Source: Spirochaetota bacterium (lineage in GTDB: Bacteria; Spirochaetota; UBA4802; UBA5550). Taken from it: DNA of 64,000 nucleotides. The stretch covers positions 1-64,000 of the forward strand of contig JAFGBT010000022.1 in NCBI GenBank assembly GCA_016933025.1, given 5' to 3'. Shown piece after piece: positions 1 to 8,337 of this stretch. Made by a program: the position numbers and the translations under genes. Every line of letters begins with the position of its first letter. The stretch's first letter is position 1. The notes beneath the pieces were generated by a model. It saw only the letters and a program-made list of their open reading frames with translations, searched no databases and was not told the origin of the DNA.

Positions 1-150
1 AATGTTGCGACGGAGTAGCTCGACTGACATTGCCTTTTCATATAATTTTTCGAATAATCCATGCCCCAGAGTATTTAAGACTTCAATAGCAGAATGGACG
101 ATCTCATATGCCTCATCTTTATGCAATATTTCGTGTGTATTCGTGTTCAT
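1..150 (-). CDS. GxxExxY protein, N-terminal part (cut by window edge)
   Basis: Fifty codons on the minus strand run from an ATG at 148-150 to the left edge without a stop. The peptide begins MNTNTHEILHKDEAYEIVHS and continues AIEVLNTLGHGLFEKLYEKA, which fits the family pattern AIEVhxxLGxGxxExxYExAL of GxxExxY proteins. These are about 125-residue proteins of unknown biochemical role, possibly nuclease-like, that occur in many copies in environmental genomes. The C-terminal two thirds lie outside the window. The start is supported by the typical MNTN opening of the family; no strong ribosome binding site is visible. Confidence 0.75.
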   Translation of the reverse strand, partial: MNTNTHEILHKDEAYEIVHSAIEVLNTLGHGLFEKLYEKAMSVELLRRNI

Positions 151-476
151 TCGTGGTTAATTATCCAGCACGCTTTTATACGCCGACTTCCGGTCCATGC
201 CGGGCCGGTAGGGCGGCGCTGTTTCGCTCGTTCGCAGGTACATGATGTGGTAACGAACGGGAAGGACATTTCTATGAAGGATTATTTGTGTAAAATTATT
301 ATAAAAAATGCTTGCAATTTTCAAGCTCAGCCTGTATTATGTCTCATCGGCTATTCTTCAATACCTCCTTTTGATAACGTATCCTTTATCCCCCCGAGGG
401 GCACGGGGGGATTTTTTACGGGGGACCTCCCGAAAAATTCCATGCATGTCTGGCTTTTGAGCGGAGGGCTTGGTTC
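151..476. other. Intergenic region between divergent genes
   Basis: The stretch separates the GxxExxY gene from the SNF2 ATPase. An ORF at 94-480 on the plus strand overlaps the GxxExxY gene and has no recognisable domain, so I do not call it. The region holds the hairpin at 388-417 and otherwise nothing I can identify. Confidence 0.5.
388..417 (+). terminator. Rho-independent terminator-like hairpin
   Basis: ATCCCCCC (388-395) and GGGGGGAT (405-412) form a perfect 8-bp stem around a 9-nt loop, followed by a run of T. No plus-strand gene ends just upstream, so it may end an untranslated RNA or be a relic. Confidence 0.5.
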
Positions 477-3272
477 GTGAAAGATATCATTCCTGAATAT
501 CAAGAAGGCGGAGGTCATTCATCAGCGGTCGCGTCCGGCGCAGAGGTAGAGGGCGGAATAGAGGGAGAGGAGCTCATCCGCGGCCTTATCGCCGCCGGCG
601 CGCCGGTATGGAACATGAAATTTCTCCTGAGGATCGAAGCCTGGTCCCTGTTGCTCGCCCACGCCCACAACAAGATCCAATCGCTTTCCAACTCGCGGAC
701 GCGCATACTCGCCCATCAGGTGGAATGCGCAAGCAGGGTCATCGGCGCGATGAACCGGCGGTTCCTGATCGCCGACGAGGTGGGCCTCGGCAAGACCATC
801 GAGGCCGGCCTCATCATCAAGGAGCTGGAGTATCGCCACCGCTACCGGCGGACCCTCATCGTCTGCCCGGCGTCACTGATGCTGCAGTGGCAGCAGGAGA
901 TGCAGGGGAAGTTCAACGACCGGTACGTGGTCATGGACCGAAAGGAGATGACCCGGGCGGCCGCCGGAGGGAGCGCGAACCCATGGGAGGCTCACGACAA
1001 GGTCATATGCTCGCTCGACTTCGTCAAGAACCGCCGCGTCCTGAAGCTCCTCCGGGACGCGTCCTGGGATTCGGTGGTGTTTGACGAGGCGCACCGCCTC
1101 CGCCGCGACAGCCGGCGGGCGACGCTCGCCTACGAGGCGGCGCAGGCGATAGCCGGCAGGGCCGGAACCCTCCTGCTTCTCACCGCCACGCCCTTCCGCG
1201 GCAACCTGGACGAGCTCTACTACCTGGTGGCGCTTCTCGACCGGAACGTTCTGGGCCCCTTCCAATCATACTTCTACGACTACTGCCTGGAAAACGCCGA
1301 CCTCTCGACGCTTCGCGAGAAGATCTCCCCCGTGCTGATACGCCGCACCAAACGCGAGGTGGGCGGGTTTACCAGGCGATGCGCGCGCACGGTCAGGTTC
1401 GAGCTTTATCCCGACGAGCGCGCCCTCTATGAAGCGACCACGCGTTACGTGGCCGAGGAATTCAACCGCGCCCTTCAGAGCGAGAACCGGGCCGTCGGGT
1501 TCGTCATGACCATCTTTCAGAAGCTCCTCGATTCCTCCACGTACGCGCTGGGGCGGGCCCTCGAGCGGCGGGCCCGCCGCCTCGAGGAGACGGCGGCCCG
1601 GGCCGAGCTGGAGCACGACATGGCGCGAGAGGCCCTGCCGGGCGATCCGGATATGGTCGACGACGCCGAGGACGTTGAGGACATGGTCTGCCTCTCGCCG
1701 CAAAAGAGTGCGGAGGAGATGCGGAAGGAGGCCAAAACCCTGAGGCGGCTTGTCAGGATGTCCGGGGCCATAGCGGTAAATAAAAAGGCGGAAAAACTCG
1801 AGAGACTCATCGTCGACCTCAGGAAGAGGGGCCACGGAAAATTTCTTATCTTCACCCAGTTCAGGACGACGCAGGAGTATCTGAAAGGATTTCTGCGCGG
1901 CCACAAGGTCGAGGTGTTCCACGGATCGCAGGGGCGGGAGGAAAAGGAGCGCGCGATAGCCCGCTTCAGGGACGAGGCCGACATCCTCATTTCCACGGAG
2001 GCGGGCGGCGAGGGGAGAAACATGCAGTTCTGCAATATTCTGATCAATTACGATCTTCCCTGGTCGCCCCTGAAGATTGAGCAGCGCATCGGCCGGCTCC
2101 ACCGCTTCGGACAGCCCGAGGACGTGTTCATCTACAATTTTTCCACAAAGGACACCGTGGCCGAGCGCGTGCTGGAGATCCTCGGGCGCAAGCTGCGTCT
2201 CTTCGAGGAATCGATAGGAGCGGCCGATGTTCTCCTCGGTCGGATCGAGGATGAGCTGAAGCTCAACGAGCTGTTCATGGAGATGGCGGCGGGCCTCAGG
2301 AACGCGAAGTCGATGAGGAAGGAGGTCGAGCGGAGGCTCGATCTCGCCCGGCACGGATACGAAAAGATATCGGAACTGGCGGTTGCGGACAGGATTGATT
2401 TCAATTACGACGAGTATTACCGCATAACGCTGAAGGAGAGGATATTTTCCAACAGGCGGATCGAGCGGTTCGCGAACCTCCTCATGGATGAGGATGAATA
2501 CGCATCGGGATTCCTCGGACGGCCGGACGGGCGGGGGCTCTACCCCGTGGCGGTCGACGGCGCTTCGGAAAGGCGCCCCGGGACATTCGACAGCGCCGCG
2601 GCCCTTGACGACGAGCGTCTCGAGTTTCTCGCCTTCGGACATCCGGCGGTCGACCGCCTGGTATCGTACTGCCGGGACCGCGCGTTCGGCGGGTTCACCG
2701 GCGTGCAGACGGTCCGGTACCCGGTCCGGTTTACGGGCATGGTTTTTTACTACCTGGTGACCTTCGTTTCGGCGGTCGAAACGCGCGAGCTCGTTCCGGT
2801 GGCGGTAGTGCGGGGCGTCAACCTGCATGATGGGGAACTCGACGCGATCGAGGAGGAGTTGCGCGCGCAGGAGACCGGGCGCGAAGCGCCGGATACGGCG
2901 CCCTTCGCCGCGGCAATAGCGGCCGGGGCGGATTATTATTTCGCTGAAGCGGGGAAAAGGGTCTGCGCGAAAATCGAGAAGCGAAAGGCAAGCCTCGCAG
3001 CGGACCTCTGTCTGAGCATAGACCCGGAGGTTGAAAAGATCAGGGTTTCCTACGACCGACAGATAAACGAGCTGCATGAGAAGCTGGACCTGCTGGAGGC
3101 GCAGTTCAAGTGGTACGGCAGGAACCTGAAGGGAACGATAACCAGAACTAAAAATCTCATCGAAAAAGTAAAGGACGAGCGCGAATCCCTTCTATGCACG
3201 TATCAGGGATACCGGGGCGTCGAGCATTCGGCTGAGCTCCTGTGCGCGGGTCTTCTTTTATCCCTCTCGTGA
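477..3272 (+). CDS. SNF2-family ATPase/helicase, RapA-like
   Basis: A 931-residue cytosolic ATPase of the SWI2/SNF2 superfamily, likely remodelling RNA polymerase- or DNA-bound complexes as RapA does. Visible motifs: Q-like motif around 77-84; Walker A DEVGLGKTIE (99-108); DEAH (203-206); TATPF near 236; motif V STEAGGEGRN near 507; and arginine-finger motif QRIGRLHRFGQ near 536. The middle and C-terminal parts are helical, and the last 100 residues look like a coiled coil. Start: a GTG eight bases after GGAGGG; the first 45 residues are low-complexity and a later start cannot be excluded. It lacks the N-terminal tandem Tudor-like region of classic RapA, so the exact orthology is open. No partner gene is adjacent. 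Confidence 0.9.
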   Translation: MKDIIPEYQEGGGHSSAVASGAEVEGGIEGEELIRGLIAAGAPVWNMKFLLRIEAWSLLLAHAHNKIQSLSNSRTRILAHQVECASRVIGAMNRRFLIADEVGLGKTIEAGLIIKELEYRHRYRRTLIVCPASLMLQWQQEMQGKFNDRYVVMDRKEMTRAAAGGSANPWEAHDKVICSLDFVKNRRVLKLLRDASWDSVVFDEAHRLRRDSRRATLAYEAAQAIAGRAGTLLLLTATPFRGNLDELYYLVALLDRNVLGPFQSYFYDYCLENADLSTLREKISPVLIRRTKREVGGFTRRCARTVRFELYPDERALYEATTRYVAEEFNRALQSENRAVGFVMTIFQKLLDSSTYALGRALERRARRLEETAARAELEHDMAREALPGDPDMVDDAEDVEDMVCLSPQKSAEEMRKEAKTLRRLVRMSGAIAVNKKAEKLERLIVDLRKRGHGKFLIFTQFRTTQEYLKGFLRGHKVEVFHGSQGREEKERAIARFRDEADILISTEAGGEGRNMQFCNILINYDLPWSPLKIEQRIGRLHRFGQPEDVFIYNFSTKDTVAERVLEILGRKLRLFEESIGAADVLLGRIEDELKLNELFMEMAAGLRNAKSMRKEVERRLDLARHGYEKISELAVADRIDFNYDEYYRITLKERIFSNRRIERFANLLMDEDEYASGFLGRPDGRGLYPVAVDGASERRPGTFDSAAALDDERLEFLAFGHPAVDRLVSYCRDRAFGGFTGVQTVRYPVRFTGMVFYYLVTFVSAVETRELVPVAVVRGVNLHDGELDAIEEELRAQETGREAPDTAPFAAAIAAGADYYFAEAGKRVCAKIEKRKASLAADLCLSIDPEVEKIRVSYDRQINELHEKLDLLEAQFKWYGRNLKGTITRTKNLIEKVKDERESLLCTYQGYRGVEHSAELLCAGLLLSLS

Positions 3273-3357
3273 ACGGCCGCCGGCTACTCATTTTTTTTAT
3301 TGACAGTACCGCCGGATTTAATCTAATGCTCGGTAACTTTAAGATAATCCCGGTGCC

Positions 3358-4968
3358 ATGTTTTTTATCTCTCTTCAATATCTGATTTTTTTCGTACTTG
3401 TGGTCTGCGTCTTCTTCGCGCTGCCCCACCGCTTCAGGTGGATATTTCTCCTCGCGGCCAGTTATTTCTATTACATGACATGGGACCCCAGGTACGCGCT
3501 GCTCCTCGTGACGACGACCGTCATCGTGTACGTCACCGCGCTCCTGATGCAGAACCGGCCCGCCGGCACCAGGAAACTGCTGGCCGTGGCGAGCCTTGTG
3601 GCGAACCTGTCGATACTCTTTATCTTCAAGTACTACAATTTTTTCAGCGGGAGCCTGAATGACCTGTTTTCCCTCATCGGCCTGAATTATTCCGTCCCGT
3701 CAGTATCGCTCCTCATGCCGGTCGGGATCTCGTTCTACACCTTCCAGGCCCTTGGCTATACGATCGACGTGTACCGGGGCACCCGCGAGCCGGAGCGCAA
3801 CTTCGGGATCTTCGCTCTGTACGTCAGTTTTTTCCCGGTGATACTATCGGGCCCGATAGAGCGGTCCACCACGCTGCTGCCCCAGCTCTATCAGAAGACC
3901 GAATTCAACTATGAGCGTGTCACCGACGGGCTCAAGCTTATGGCCTGGGGGTTTTTCCAAAAGCTGGTTATCGCGGACCGCCTCCTTGAATACGCCAATA
4001 TGGTGTACGCCAATTCATCAATGGTGAAGGGGATGCCCCTCGTGGTGGCGACCTACTTCTATATGTTTCAGGTCTTCTGCGATTTTTCCGGGTACACCGA
4101 TATCGCCATCGGCACCGCCCAGGTGATGGGATACCGGCTCCTGCCGAACTTCAAGAGGCCGTTTTTTGCCGAGTCGATCCCCGAGATCTGGAGACGGTGG
4201 CACATGTCCCTCATCATGTGGATACGCGACTACATATACATTCCGCTCGGGGGGAGCCGCGTGAACAGGCCCCGATGGGCCTTCAATATAATACTGGTGT
4301 TCACCCTGAGCGGTCTCTGGCACGGCGCCCAGTGGACCTTCGTGACCTGGGGGCTTATCAACGGCGTCATAATCGCCATAAGCCGCATGACGCGCGATAT
4401 GCGAAATTGGGTCCGCGAAACAATTTTCGGCGGCATTATGAAAATAACGCCGGCGGCCTATTTCAGTTTGAGCGCGGCCTGCGTGGCGGTGGCCGCCCTC
4501 GGCGGCGCGGCTGGCATAGCGGGAATCGCCGGGAGGGCCGCCGCCGGTGTCGGCGGTCTCGCGTTTCTCGGTATCGGCGTACTGCGGACCAGGGAGAGGG
4601 CGTACGGCACGTTCGTGAACGGGCTGAAAAAATTCTGGATGATATTTGTGATGTTCCAACTCTTCGCGGTGAGCGCAGTGTTCTTCAAGGCGAAGTCGAT
4701 GGCACAGGGGTGGTACATCCTGTCCCATTTCAGCACGTCAAATATCCCGCATCTTTTCCTGGTGGCGAAGCCGATGGATTTCATAATCACGATTTTCCTG
4801 ATCGTGTTTCTCCTGACGATCCATTATATCCAGGCGACCAGGGGGAGTATTCGCCAGCTTGTAAAGACAAAGCCGCTCCTGCTGCGATGGGCAATTTATT
4901 ATCTTCTGGTCATGTCTATCATCGCCGGTATGCGGCAGTCGTCAGGTTTTGAATATTTTCGGTTCTAA
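3358..4968 (+). CDS. MBOAT family O-acyltransferase, AlgI-like
   Basis: A 536-residue polytopic inner-membrane protein of the MBOAT family. AlgI-type members move acetyl groups across the membrane for O-acetylation of exported polysaccharides. The family block RDYIYIPLGGS lies near residue 285, and the expected catalytic histidine sits in LSGLWHG (His322). An Ala/Gly-rich hydrophobic insert around 360-420 is longer than usual. The next gene, 26 bases downstream, encodes an SGNH-type protein. This matches the common two-gene layout in which the MBOAT supplies acyl groups to a periplasmic transferase. The substrate cannot be read from the sequence and no polysaccharide synthase is adjacent. Confidence 0.88.
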   Translation: MFFISLQYLIFFVLVVCVFFALPHRFRWIFLLAASYFYYMTWDPRYALLLVTTTVIVYVTALLMQNRPAGTRKLLAVASLVANLSILFIFKYYNFFSGSLNDLFSLIGLNYSVPSVSLLMPVGISFYTFQALGYTIDVYRGTREPERNFGIFALYVSFFPVILSGPIERSTTLLPQLYQKTEFNYERVTDGLKLMAWGFFQKLVIADRLLEYANMVYANSSMVKGMPLVVATYFYMFQVFCDFSGYTDIAIGTAQVMGYRLLPNFKRPFFAESIPEIWRRWHMSLIMWIRDYIYIPLGGSRVNRPRWAFNIILVFTLSGLWHGAQWTFVTWGLINGVIIAISRMTRDMRNWVRETIFGGIMKITPAAYFSLSAACVAVAALGGAAGIAGIAGRAAAGVGGLAFLGIGVLRTRERAYGTFVNGLKKFWMIFVMFQLFAVSAVFFKAKSMAQGWYILSHFSTSNIPHLFLVAKPMDFIITIFLIVFLLTIHYIQATRGSIRQLVKTKPLLLRWAIYYLLVMSIIAGMRQSSGFEYFRF

Positions 4969-4994
4969 CGGATAACGGATAACGGGTACGGATT

Positions 4995-5924
4995 ATGAAA
5001 AAACTTCTGATTAAATCAGCGCTGTTGGTCCTGCTCGTCGTTTCAACGCTCATCGGCGTCATTTACTTTATGCCCGCCGACGATAACCTGTATCTGGCGG
5101 CCACTCTGGACAAGCACCGTCTCCTCGATGAGGTGCCGCAGCCGCGAATCATTTTTACCGGCGACTCGAACCTCGCCTTCGGCCTCGACAGCGCCATGGT
5201 GCAGCGGGCCACGGGGTACAACATCATCAACATGGGACTCCACGGCGGCCTCGGCCTCAACTATTATCTTGACGAATTGAAGCCCCATCTTAAAAAGGGA
5301 GACATTGTCATTATTATCCTTGATTACCAGAATTTCTTTTTCGACGGAGGCGGCGCCAACACGCTGGTAGAAATATCCATCTTCAATCCGAAGATCCTTC
5401 TTTATTATTCTCCAAAGGGATACTATAACTACCTGATAAGCCTCCCGCTGGCGTTTCAGCGCAGGTTGAGGGGGGTTGTCTCCAGCGCCGGGGGCGACAT
5501 GGCCTTTTTGCGGAGCAATTTCAACAAGTACGGCGATAACGTGGGCCACCTGAACATGCCGCAGCCCAAGCTGCTGGTCTTCAAGCGCCCCATGCCGAAA
5601 AAGGTCAACGACAACATGGTAAAAATCTATAACGATTTCTACGACACCTGGACGCCGCGCGGGGTCCGGGTCTATGTTTCGTTTTCTCCCCTCCTGATTC
5701 AGGACCGAAAAGAGCAGACCGAGGCGCTGGCGGAGCTGTATGGCGACATGAAAAAGAGATTGAAGCCGGCCGTTATCGGAGAGCCGACAGCCTTTATGTA
5801 TCCTGAAAAGTATTTCTATGACAACCTGTTCCATCTCAACGCCGGGGGGAGGCGTGTCCGCACCGCCGACCTGGTGAGAGCCATTAAAAAAATCCCGGAG
5901 CTTGCCTCGGTTCCGTCGCGATAA
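4995..5924 (+). CDS. Membrane-anchored SGNH hydrolase-like acyltransferase
   Basis: A 309-residue protein with an N-terminal membrane anchor (about residues 5-27) and an extracytoplasmic SGNH-like domain. Block I is TGDSN with the candidate nucleophile Ser58. The C-terminal Asp-His pair lies in DNLFHLN (Asp276, His280), followed by the typical LNAGGRR. AlgJ/AlgX-type proteins of this fold place acetyl groups received from an MBOAT partner. Its position right behind the AlgI-like gene supports the same role, and the two genes very probably form an operon. It could also act as an esterase. Confidence 0.75.
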   Translation: MKKLLIKSALLVLLVVSTLIGVIYFMPADDNLYLAATLDKHRLLDEVPQPRIIFTGDSNLAFGLDSAMVQRATGYNIINMGLHGGLGLNYYLDELKPHLKKGDIVIIILDYQNFFFDGGGANTLVEISIFNPKILLYYSPKGYYNYLISLPLAFQRRLRGVVSSAGGDMAFLRSNFNKYGDNVGHLNMPQPKLLVFKRPMPKKVNDNMVKIYNDFYDTWTPRGVRVYVSFSPLLIQDRKEQTEALAELYGDMKKRLKPAVIGEPTAFMYPEKYFYDNLFHLNAGGRRVRTADLVRAIKKIPELASVPSR

Positions 5925-6005
5925 AGACATTAATCTCCTGGCGGCCGGTTCTGTCGATTGCCGAACAGCTGTCGGGAAGTTGCAATAATGCGATGTGCGC
6001 CACGC

Positions 6006-6032
6006 CATCGCGAGCGCAGCGAAGCGATCTGG
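6006..6032 (+). repeat. Dispersed 27-nt intergenic repeat, copy 1
   Basis: The element begins CATCGCGAGCG and ends GCGAAGCGATCTGG. It recurs in opposite orientation at 27808-27834 with two mismatches. It resembles the short GCGAGCGNNGCGAAGCGAT elements common between genes in environmental proteobacterial and spirochaete genomes. Confidence 0.6.
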
Positions 6033-6087
6033 CAGTAGACGTGATAAATCTTTTTGAGTTTCAGTTGCTGCAGCTGCCAATAAGCGG

Positions 6088-6122
6088 ATTGCTTCGTGTC
6101 TCTTCGAGACCCCCGCAATGAC
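6088..6122 (-). repeat. Degenerate intergenic palindromic element
   Basis: On the minus strand it starts GTCATTGCGGGGG and ends ACGAAGCAAT, the usual form of short GTCATTGCGA...GAAGCAAT intergenic elements. It contains a small hairpin GTCTC-TTC-GAGAC (6098-6110). Confidence 0.4.
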
Positions 6123-6357
6123 TTGCCGCCCGGCATATGCCATCAGGTATCTGGAATAGATTAAACAAGTGTTGAGTTGAACGCCGGAATCGTGCGGGAA
6201 AATGAGGATTATACAGGTATTTACGGGATGGATTCAAAAAAATAACGCATTTATAAAAAAATTGTTTCCTTTGATATAATTTTATATTATTAAGATTTGT
6301 ATACGGAATTTTTTACTGAGCGGAGCGGGCGCATAACTTTTAAGGCAGGCTGTCGGA

Positions 6358-7704
6358 ATGCGGGAATTCGGAAAAAAATATCGGTTGTCGTTGATCATAT
6401 CGGCATCGCTGTTCCTCGCGCTTTTAAGCGGTGATACGGCATGGACGGGCGCCCCGGGCGCTTTTTCTCCGGGAGTAATCGTGGCCCAGACGGGCTTTGA
6501 GAAAAAAAAGGATGATATACTCAATAGATACAGGGAGAAAAAGGAAACGGTTGTCCGCAGCCCGGAGGAAATGAAGCGGATGCTGGGGGACATTCAGAAA
6601 AAGATTAAAGAAAAAAACATGCACTTCGTCGTGGCTATTAATGAGATGATGAAATACAAGATCGAGCAGATCACCGGGGCTCAGGTCCCGCGGCACATCG
6701 AGAGGGACGCCAGGGTGCAGTCCGAGCTTGGCGAGAAACTGTGGAAGGAGTTCATGGATAAATACAGGAAATACATGAGGGAGAGAAAAGACCTCGACCG
6801 CAGTGACCGTAAAAAAAGGAGGGACGAGCGCGCATACTACGACGAATTGACGCAGGACGAGGAAAAAAAGGATGAATACGCGTTTAAAGAAAAGGAAAAA
6901 ATAGAGGAAGAGAAGAAAGAAGAAGAGAAATCAGATGAATCGATAATCGATGAAGAAAAAGTTGATGAGACGCGGACCGATATTGAGAACGCCCCCTCTC
7001 CCGATTCCGTCTCCTTCACGTGGCTCAGCCGGAACAAGATGACCCCGGCAAAATACCAGGGGCTGTGCGGGATCTGCTGGGCCTTTACCTCCGCCGCGGT
7101 TATTGAGTCGAATTTTCTTATCAGGAAAAATCTATCCCTTGATCTGTCCGAGCAGCACATGCTTGATTGTGCCGAATCGGAACAGGCCGTCTACCGCGGC
7201 GGCCAGGTGGTGACAGTGAAACAGCGTGCCGGGACATGCGCGGGGGGATGGTACGGCCCGGTGTTTGAATACTACAAAAACCGGAGCGCGGTCCTGGAGA
7301 GCCATCTGCCGTACCAGTTCCGCGAGGGGACATGCGTGTCCTCCAGGAGCACCTCGTACAGGATCGCGGCCTGGGGTTATATCAGGTCCGATGCCGGCAT
7401 ACCCGCAGTCAGGGAAATGAAGGAAGCCCTCTGTATGTACGGCCCCATCGCGGCGTGCGTCAAGGTGACCCCCGCGCTACAGGCGTATCGGAGCGGCGTG
7501 TTCGACGAATTCGCCGAGTGCCGGGGGGAACGGGACATCAACCATGCAATAACCATCGTCGGCTGGGACGACCAAAAGGGGGCGTATCTCGTCAAGAATT
7601 CGTGGGGAGCCCAGTGGGGCGAGAACGGGTATTTCTGGATCAAATACGGGTGCAATAATATCGGATACGGCGCTGCCTGGTGTGTTATCAACAGCATGGA
7701 ATAG
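6358..7704 (+). CDS. Secreted papain-family (C1A) cysteine protease
   Basis: A 448-residue protein: N-terminal signal peptide (about 1-30), a long charged Lys/Glu-rich helical pro-region (about 45-215), then a C1A peptidase domain. All catalytic residues are present: oxyanion Gln234 and Cys240 in QGLCGICWAF, His396 in NHAITIVGWD, and Asn414 in VKNSWG. The length is normal for a papain zymogen with an enlarged propeptide. It is probably exported to the periplasm or outside and activated by removal of the propeptide. The next gene encodes a chagasin-type inhibitor of C1 peptidases, so the cell probably carries its own protection. An AT-rich stretch just upstream may be the promoter. Confidence 0.92.
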   Translation: MREFGKKYRLSLIISASLFLALLSGDTAWTGAPGAFSPGVIVAQTGFEKKKDDILNRYREKKETVVRSPEEMKRMLGDIQKKIKEKNMHFVVAINEMMKYKIEQITGAQVPRHIERDARVQSELGEKLWKEFMDKYRKYMRERKDLDRSDRKKRRDERAYYDELTQDEEKKDEYAFKEKEKIEEEKKEEEKSDESIIDEEKVDETRTDIENAPSPDSVSFTWLSRNKMTPAKYQGLCGICWAFTSAAVIESNFLIRKNLSLDLSEQHMLDCAESEQAVYRGGQVVTVKQRAGTCAGGWYGPVFEYYKNRSAVLESHLPYQFREGTCVSSRSTSYRIAAWGYIRSDAGIPAVREMKEALCMYGPIAACVKVTPALQAYRSGVFDEFAECRGERDINHAITIVGWDDQKGAYLVKNSWGAQWGENGYFWIKYGCNNIGYGAAWCVINSME

Positions 7705-7764
7705 GGCGCCGTCAGGGTTGATGTCGGAAATTTTTTAGAAAAAGAAAAGAGTTCTGGAGGGAAT

Positions 7765-8169
7765 ATGAAACGCACATTCATGTTCGGGACTATGCCTGCG
7801 GCGGGGCTTATCGTCGCAGGGGTCCTGCTGTTCGCCTGTTCCGTGAAACCGGCGGTAACGGTAACCGATGAGGATAACGGGACCAAGGTTGAAGTCAAAT
7901 GCGGCGACGTTCTCGCGGTGAGACTGTCGGCACAGCTGGGCACCGGCTTTGGATGGAAGGTCGTTTCTGTGAATAATAACCTATCTATTAAGGGCGAACC
8001 GGAGCAGATAACAAAAGAAGTGCAGAAGCCCGGCAGCTCGGATTATCAGACGTTCAGGTTTGAGGCGATCAGAGCCGGAGAATCGGAGCTCAAGCTCGTT
8101 TACATTGAAGGCTGGAAGAAAAACGCGACGCCACTGAAAGATTTCACGATCACGGTTATTGTCAAATAA
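7765..8169 (+). CDS. Chagasin-like (I42 family) protease inhibitor lipoprotein
   Basis: A 134-residue lipoprotein; the signal peptide ends in the lipobox LLFAC (Cys25). The rest is an all-beta domain with the I42 pattern: LGTGFGWKV (about 58-66) matches the chagasin loop NPTTGYxW. FRFEAIRAGESELKLVY and EGW match the later conserved strand and loop. Chagasin-family proteins are tight inhibitors of papain-like proteases. Its gene starts 60 bases after a papain-like protease gene, with a good ribosome binding site (GGAGG, five bases before ATG). I infer that it restrains that enzyme in the envelope. Function rests on motif recognition, not a search. Confidence 0.78.
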   Translation: MKRTFMFGTMPAAGLIVAGVLLFACSVKPAVTVTDEDNGTKVEVKCGDVLAVRLSAQLGTGFGWKVVSVNNNLSIKGEPEQITKEVQKPGSSDYQTFRFEAIRAGESELKLVYIEGWKKNATPLKDFTITVIVK

Positions 8170-8337
8170 TTTCTGCAGAGAGCATGCGGCCGATGCGTCG
8201 AGGGTCTGGTACACCGCGCCGACTCTTCTTCAAATGCCGCCCGCCGCTCGTTAATGTGTAGACAGAACTGTCAGCTTTTTTCTAAATTATACAATTGCCC
8301 TATAGGTATCCTTGTTGCGACGGTTTTCGGGGAGAAC

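Larger units (their letters stand above)
5925..6357. other. Intergenic region with short dispersed repeats
   Basis: No convincing gene. It contains two short repeat elements (6006-6032 and 6088-6122) and then an AT-rich stretch (about 6235-6310) in front of the protease gene that probably holds its promoter. I cannot define clear -35/-10 boxes. A long minus-strand ORF across 5043-6143 is antisense to the SGNH gene and was not called. Confidence 0.5.

Noticed and set aside
94..480. 128-codon plus-strand ORF
   Set aside because: It overlaps the GxxExxY gene and the terminator-like hairpin, has no domain and shows irregular composition.
5043..6143. Long minus-strand ORF (366 codons)
   Set aside because: It is an antisense shadow of the SGNH-type gene plus intergenic DNA, with no domain.
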